Assembly (NCBI RefSeq): GCF_048595595.1 | Contig: NZ_CP184347.1 | Reading direction: 5' to 3' (one strand) | Length of the DNA: 64,000 nucleotides | Origin: Bacteroides pyogenes_A | Lineage (GTDB): Bacteria > Bacteroidota > Bacteroidia > Bacteroidales > Bacteroidaceae | Shown: piece by piece, positions 60,277-64,000 of the stretch | How positions within the stretch are numbered: position 1 is the stretch's first letter | Layout: each line of letters begins with the position of its first letter | Position numbers and translations under genes: made by a program | The notes under the pieces: generated by a model | What the model saw: only the letters and a program-made list of their open reading frames with translations | Told to the model about the DNA's origin: nothing | Databases searched by the model: none

Positions 60277-61302
60277 TTATCTCTGTACGCGTCCGCTCGC
60301 GTCGCCGCCTGCCAAGGCTTCCACCTCTTCGGCAGACACAAGGTTGAAGTCGCCGTTCACCGTATGCTTCAAAGCGGATGCGGCAACCGCAAATTCAAGC
60401 GCTTCGCTCTGGTTCGGTTTAGTCAGCAAACCGTGAATAATGCCGCCTGAGAAAGAGTCTCCCCCGCCTACACGGTCGATAATGGGATCGATATCGTAAC
60501 GTTTCGAGGTATAGAATTCCTTTCCGTCGTAAATCATCGCTTTCCATCCGTTGCGAGTGGCCGAGAAAGATTCGCGGAGTGTGGAAATCACATATTTGAA
60601 ACCGAATTCTTCCATCATCTGACGGAAAATTCCCTTATAACCTTCGGCATCCGTATGTCCGGCTTCCACATCGGCATCGGGCTTAAAGCCCAGACAAAGC
60701 TCGGCATCTTCTTCGTTGCCGATACATACGTCTACGTATTTCATCAAAGGCTTCATCACAGATTGGGCTTTTTCTTTCGTCCAAAGCTTCTTGCGGAAGT
60801 TCAAATCGACAGACACAGTCACGCCGTTACGTTTCGCCGCTTCGCAAGCCAGACGGGTAAGTTCGGCAGCTTTGTCGGAGATAGCCGGAGTAATGCCCGA
60901 CCAGTGGAACCAGTCTGCTCCCTGCATGATTGCGTCGAAGTCGAAATCGGCGGCATCCGCCTCAGCGATAGCCGAATGAGCACGGTCGTAAATCACCTTG
61001 CTCGGACGCATGGAAGCTCCGGTTTCCAGATAATAAATCCCCACACGGTCGCCGCCGCGGGCTATAAAGTCCGTCTTCACGCCATATTTCCGCAAGGCAT
61101 TCACGGCAGACTGACCGATCTCATGTTTCGGCAATTTGGTTACAAAATAAGCCTCGTGTCCGTAGTTAGCGCAACTCACCGCAACGTTTGCCTCTCCTCC
61201 GCCATATACCACGTCAAAAGAGTCTGATTGAACAAAGCGGGTATTGCCCGGAGTTGATAATCTAAGCATGATCTCGCCTAATGTAACGACTTTCTTTCCC
61301 AT
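60277..61302 (-). CDS. kdgK: 2-keto-3-deoxygluconate kinase (PfkB family)
   Basis: This 341-residue sugar kinase makes KDPG from KDG and ATP. I start at ATG 61302 (MGKKVVTLGEIMLRLSTPG); the frame runs open 48 codons further, but that part is before the promoter and unlike the family. PfkB signatures are present: VVYGGGEANVAVSCANYG near the N-terminus, and DRVGGGDSFSGGIIHGLL with the catalytic Asp in the C-terminal motif. It heads the kdgK-eda operon, divergent from a LacI-type regulator with operator-like palindromes in between. Confidence 0.94.
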   Translation of the reverse strand: MGKKVVTLGEIMLRLSTPGNTRFVQSDSFDVVYGGGEANVAVSCANYGHEAYFVTKLPKHEIGQSAVNALRKYGVKTDFIARGGDRVGIYYLETGASMRPSKVIYDRAHSAIAEADAADFDFDAIMQGADWFHWSGITPAISDKAAELTRLACEAAKRNGVTVSVDLNFRKKLWTKEKAQSVMKPLMKYVDVCIGNEEDAELCLGFKPDADVEAGHTDAEGYKGIFRQMMEEFGFKYVISTLRESFSATRNGWKAMIYDGKEFYTSKRYDIDPIIDRVGGGDSFSGGIIHGLLTKPNQSEALEFAVAASALKHTVNGDFNLVSAEEVEALAGGDASGRVQR

Positions 61303-61433
61303 AATCTTATATTTAAATTCTTTAGTTGTGATACAATAAACTTTTAAATTATAATCTTTTCGATATTTATGCACATAATAAACTGAATAAAAGACAATTA
61401 ATATCATATACCATTCAGAAATCAACCAATTCG

Positions 61434-61445
61434 TGTGCGAGCACA
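61434..61445. promoter_or_regulatory. Operator-like palindrome at the kdgK promoter
   Basis: TGTGC-GA-GCACA overlaps the downstream edge of the kdgK -7 element, where a bound repressor would block transcription. It shares TGTG/CACA arms with the site at 61513-61528. Confidence 0.5.
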
Positions 61446-61473
61446 AAGATACAACTATTTTCGTAATTACAAA
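61444..61473 (-). promoter_or_regulatory. Consensus promoter of kdgK-eda
   Basis: On the minus strand TTTG (61470-61473), an 18-bp spacer and TATCTTTG (61444-61451). The leader would be about 135 nt. Confidence 0.75.
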
Positions 61474-61481
61474 AGTTGTTA

Positions 61482-61489
61482 TATATTTG
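61482..61489 (+). promoter_or_regulatory. -7 element of the LacI-family gene
   Basis: TATATTTG matches the consensus. It diverges from the kdgK promoter, the two -7 elements being 30 bp apart. RNA would start near 61495. Confidence 0.6.
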
Positions 61490-61512
61490 TGTCGAAAATA
61501 TTAAGATTATCA

Positions 61513-61528
61513 TTGTGTCCGTACACAA
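61513..61528. promoter_or_regulatory. Operator-like palindrome in the LacI-family gene leader
   Basis: TTGTGT-CCGT-ACACAA lies between the predicted RNA start and the start codon, a place suited to autorepression. Binding by the adjacent regulator is inferred. Confidence 0.5.
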
Positions 61529-61551
61529 ATAAGAAATCGAAATGAACAATC

Positions 61552-62616
61552 ATGAATAAATTGCCTGAAAGAATCAGAATCAAAGACATCGCGCGTCTGG
61601 CGAACGTATCGGTAGGAACAGTAGACCGGGTTCTGCACGGACGAAGCGGCGTATCGGAGTCGAGCAGAAAGCGGGTGGAAGAAATTCTGAAACAGCTGGA
61701 TTATCAGCCCAACATGTATGCCAGCGCATTGGCCTCGAACAAGAAGTACAGTTTTGTCTGCCTGCTTCCCAAGCATTTGGAAGGAGAATACTGGACAGCT
61801 ATCGAGAAAGGCATTCATGAAGCGACCGTGACTTATTCCGATTTCAACATCTCGGCACACATCCGCTACTACGACCCTTACGACTATCGCTCGTTTGTGA
61901 ATGCCGGAGAAGCAATTTTGGCGGAACACCCCGACGGAGTAATGGTGGCTCCCACCGCTCCCCGGCACACGAAAGGATTCACCGACGGATTGAAAGCGAA
62001 AGGTATACCTTATATATATATAGATTCGAATATCAAAGAAGAGCCTCCTCTTGCTTTCTTCGGACAGAACTCACGCCAAAGCGGATATTTTGCCGCCCGC
62101 ATCCTGATGCTACTTGCCGGAAATGAAAAAGAAGTCGTGATTTTCAGGAAAATACACGAAGGCATTGTGGGCTCCAACCAGCAGGAGAGCAGAGAAATAG
62201 GCTTCAGGCAATACATGCGGGAGCATCATCCGCACTGCAACATATTGGAACTCGATCTGCATGCCGAGCGAAACGACGAAGACAACGCGATGCTCGACGA
62301 GTTTTTCCGTTCCCACCCGGCGGTAAAGAACGGCATTACCTTCAACTCCAAAGTTTACATCATAGGCGAATACCTGCAAAAGCGAGGGAAAGAGGGATTC
62401 AACCTCATAGGCTACGACCTGCTGGAGCGCAACGTGACCTGCCTGAAAGAAGGCAAGGTGTCTTTCCTCATCGCCCAACAACCGGAACTGCAAGGCTTCA
62501 ACGGCATCAAGTCGCTTTGCGATCATCTCATCTTCAAGAAAGAGGTGACGTGCGTCAATTACATGCCTATCGACTTGTTGTCGGTGGAAACTATCGACTA
62601 TTATCATAGCAAATAA
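61552..62616 (+). CDS. LacI-family transcriptional regulator
   Basis: The 354-residue protein has an N-terminal LacI helix-turn-helix (IRIKDIARLANVSVGTVDRVLHGRSGVS, about 9-36), the hinge-helix region (YQPNMYASALASNKK) and a periplasmic-binding-protein-like sensor domain (about 65-350, with VMVAPTAPRHTKGF and GITFNSKVYIIGEYL). It is divergent from kdgK-eda, and palindromes near both promoters make it the likely regulator of that operon and of itself. The ligand is probably KDG or a related sugar acid, which is an inference. A terminator follows. Confidence 0.93.
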   Translation: MNKLPERIRIKDIARLANVSVGTVDRVLHGRSGVSESSRKRVEEILKQLDYQPNMYASALASNKKYSFVCLLPKHLEGEYWTAIEKGIHEATVTYSDFNISAHIRYYDPYDYRSFVNAGEAILAEHPDGVMVAPTAPRHTKGFTDGLKAKGIPYIYIDSNIKEEPPLAFFGQNSRQSGYFAARILMLLAGNEKEVVIFRKIHEGIVGSNQQESREIGFRQYMREHHPHCNILELDLHAERNDEDNAMLDEFFRSHPAVKNGITFNSKVYIIGEYLQKRGKEGFNLIGYDLLERNVTCLKEGKVSFLIAQQPELQGFNGIKSLCDHLIFKKEVTCVNYMPIDLLSVETIDYYHSK

Positions 62617-62692
62617 ACCCACCTCATTTCGCATCATCCAAATGAGTTTTACAGAACAACGTTCTGAGAATATTTCAATCAAACCGGATAAT

Positions 62693-62731
62693 AATTAAAG
62701 AGGGTACCCACGACGGACACCCTCTTTAATT
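62693..62731. terminator. Bidirectional terminator between the LacI-family and M60 genes
   Basis: AATTAAAGAGGGT pairs with ACCCTCTTTAATT around a 13-nt loop. It ends the regulator (plus strand) and the peptidase gene (minus strand). Confidence 0.88.
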
Positions 62732-62778
62732 ATACACGTTCTTATTTGAAATACCACATTGTTTACATTGTCATCACA

Positions 62779-64000
62779 TTACAATACCACTTCTACTCGT
62801 TTACCTGTTGCCGATACGCCATACACCTTGAAGGAGCTTTGCCAAGGCGTGCGCACATCAAACGTTGCTATGGACGAAGCCTCCAACACACCGTCTGAAA
62901 TACAAACCATTTTCCCCTCTTCTTCGTTTACTACCTCATAAGCCACTACATTCTTCCAGTTTGTCATAGTCAAAACCTGCCCGCTGCGAGTCGCTGTTCC
63001 GGGTATAATGTCCGCTTTGGTCTTATAAACTTCCACTGTATTGTCTGTAATATACTCCAAAGCAACGTCCGGTTCCGGGAATCCCAAATCATTCACCCTT
63101 TTGATAATGTTGTCGACTTGAGATTGGGTAATCTTCATCCGGCCTTTTCCGTAATCATCTATTTCCACATCGACAGGCGTCAGGAAGCCCCATTTCTTGA
63201 AGAACCCGATAAGGTTTTTCTGCGCTTTCAGTGAAGCGATATAAACAAACTCAAGCTGCTGTTCTCCCGCCGTCGGCAAGTCGCTGTGTGTCCTTACATG
63301 CTCATATACATCGGGATAGAAACCTCCCTTGTCCGATTGTTGAAGTGGAGTTCTCCCAAGCACTTTTCCGAAGTATAACTCTAACTGCCACAAAGGAACC
63401 AGTTTGCAGAACACGTCGTTGTCGCCGAATGAAGAGTAGGAAAGCTGCGGTCTCGGAGCGACAAGGCTTGTCCATGCTTTCGAATAGCGGTTGCGGATAC
63501 CATTCCCCATATTCTCGGTTTGCAGGCGGGACGGACGATCGAATACGCTGGTTTGTATATATAAAGACATCACGTTGTTGGTCACCTCCGTCGTACCCAA
63601 CCATTTGAATCCCGGACGGGTTTGGTTGCAATGCCCCACTTCGTGAGCCGGTCCCCAAGGAGCCGCTTTAAATTTATTCACATCGCACAATTGTTGCAAT
63701 GTATCGTCATGATACCCGGTATGATAGTTGGTAGCGTACATATAGCTATGATACATTACGTTGAAATACATGCGGTTTCTGAAGACTTTATCGTATCTAT
63801 ACAACCCCATGAATTCCATTTCAGAATTCACAAGCAAATCATAAGCGTCTATCAACGCTTTCCCGTCGGGCGTCAATGTCCGGAACCGATAAGTCGGGAA
63901 AGTAAGATGGGCGTATTTCCCTACCAGATCGAAATAAGGATCTACAGCCTTATCGAGCAACCTCTTCCAATCTGAAGGCTGATGTTTGTTCGAATCGAAA
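62779..64000 (-). CDS. M60-like metallopeptidase (3' part; start beyond the window)
   Basis: The frame is open to the window end, so the N-terminus is missing; 406 codons are visible. The zinc motif HEVGHCNQ, followed by the downstream Glu in GTTEVTNNVMSLY, is that of the M60/enhancin (gluzincin-like) family, whose Bacteroides members attack mucin-type glycoproteins. After the catalytic part there is a helical region (about LGRTPLQQSDKGG to SQVDNIIKRVND) and a C-terminal beta-rich domain (AYEVVNEEEGKMVCISDG). It would be secreted or on the surface; the signal is not visible here. Confidence 0.88.
   Translation of the reverse strand, partial: FDSNKHQPSDWKRLLDKAVDPYFDLVGKYAHLTFPTYRFRTLTPDGKALIDAYDLLVNSEMEFMGLYRYDKVFRNRMYFNVMYHSYMYATNYHTGYHDDTLQQLCDVNKFKAAPWGPAHEVGHCNQTRPGFKWLGTTEVTNNVMSLYIQTSVFDRPSRLQTENMGNGIRNRYSKAWTSLVAPRPQLSYSSFGDNDVFCKLVPLWQLELYFGKVLGRTPLQQSDKGGFYPDVYEHVRTHSDLPTAGEQQLEFVYIASLKAQKNLIGFFKKWGFLTPVDVEIDDYGKGRMKITQSQVDNIIKRVNDLGFPEPDVALEYITDNTVEVYKTKADIIPGTATRSGQVLTMTNWKNVVAYEVVNEEEGKMVCISDGVLEASSIATFDVRTPWQSSFKVYGVSATGKRVEVVL

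Noticed and set aside
61303..61446. 48-codon N-terminal extension of kdgK
   Set aside because: It starts at the -7 element of the kdgK promoter and has no similarity to PfkB kinases; the conserved protein starts at 61302.

Overview
The window looks like chromosome of a gut Bacteroides or a close relative (Bacteroidales). The evidence is a set of features typical of that group: an rseC-rnfBCD operon, a UpxY-type (NusG-like) antiterminator heading a surface-polysaccharide operon, the DUF3987/HU-HIG/smalltalk/amidase/DUF4248 module, a flavodoxin-DUF2023 pair, and many promoters fitting the Bacteroides sigma-ABfr pattern (-33 TTTG, about 19 bp, -7 TAnnTTTG). No rRNA or tRNA gene was seen. The species cannot be fixed from the sequence alone.

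Layout. (1) 0-8.0 kb, core functions: rnfD (cut by the window edge), rnfC, rnfB, rseC and a DUF3078 outer-membrane protein on the minus strand; pyrG and yidC on the plus strand. (2) 8.1-16.6 kb: a small minus-strand ORF, then a plus-strand five-gene locus (HEAT-repeat membrane protein, processive GT2 synthase, TPR plus beta-barrel exporter, DUF4838 lipoprotein, DUF1573 lipoprotein) whose parts match the logic of a synthase-dependent exopolysaccharide system. (3) 16.7-23.1 kb: manC, a small HTH-like gene, four CRISPR-spaced 30-bp repeats, the DUF3987 (VirE-N) gene, a 43-bp tandem repeat array, the HU-HIG gene, a 32-residue smalltalk peptide, an amidase and DUF4248. (4) 23.1-43.5 kb, minus strand: a capsule or O-polysaccharide locus running upxY, a WbpM-like dehydratase, nonulosonate-type sugar genes, a decayed YhcH gene, wzx, wzy, glycosyltransferases, an acyltransferase, the initiating phosphoglycosyl transferase, a PIG-L deacetylase and a WbuC cupin, then wza and wzc from their own promoter. 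The AT-rich middle (about 26.5-40.9 kb) is bounded by gene wreckage on both sides and looks like a swapped cassette.

(5) 43.6-51.9 kb: a purF-like gene, a glycerophosphodiesterase, an HdeD-type membrane protein, asparaginase, a stand-alone receiver protein, a candidate sRNA, a pseudo-receiver LuxR regulator overlapping a hemerythrin/RIC protein, flavodoxin and DUF2023. (6) 52.0-53.3 kb: an IS110-family element with a structured non-coding end. (7) 53.4-59.3 kb, minus strand: a TonB-dependent receptor with a His-rich membrane protein, an AspT/YidE-type transporter and a CDF metal exporter. (8) 59.4-64 kb: the KDG kinase and KDPG aldolase operon with a divergent LacI-family regulator and two operator-like palindromes, then an M60-like metallopeptidase cut by the window end.

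Many start codons were moved downstream of the longest open frame because a -7 element overlaps or follows the longer start, or because a signal peptide or conserved N-terminus begins later.
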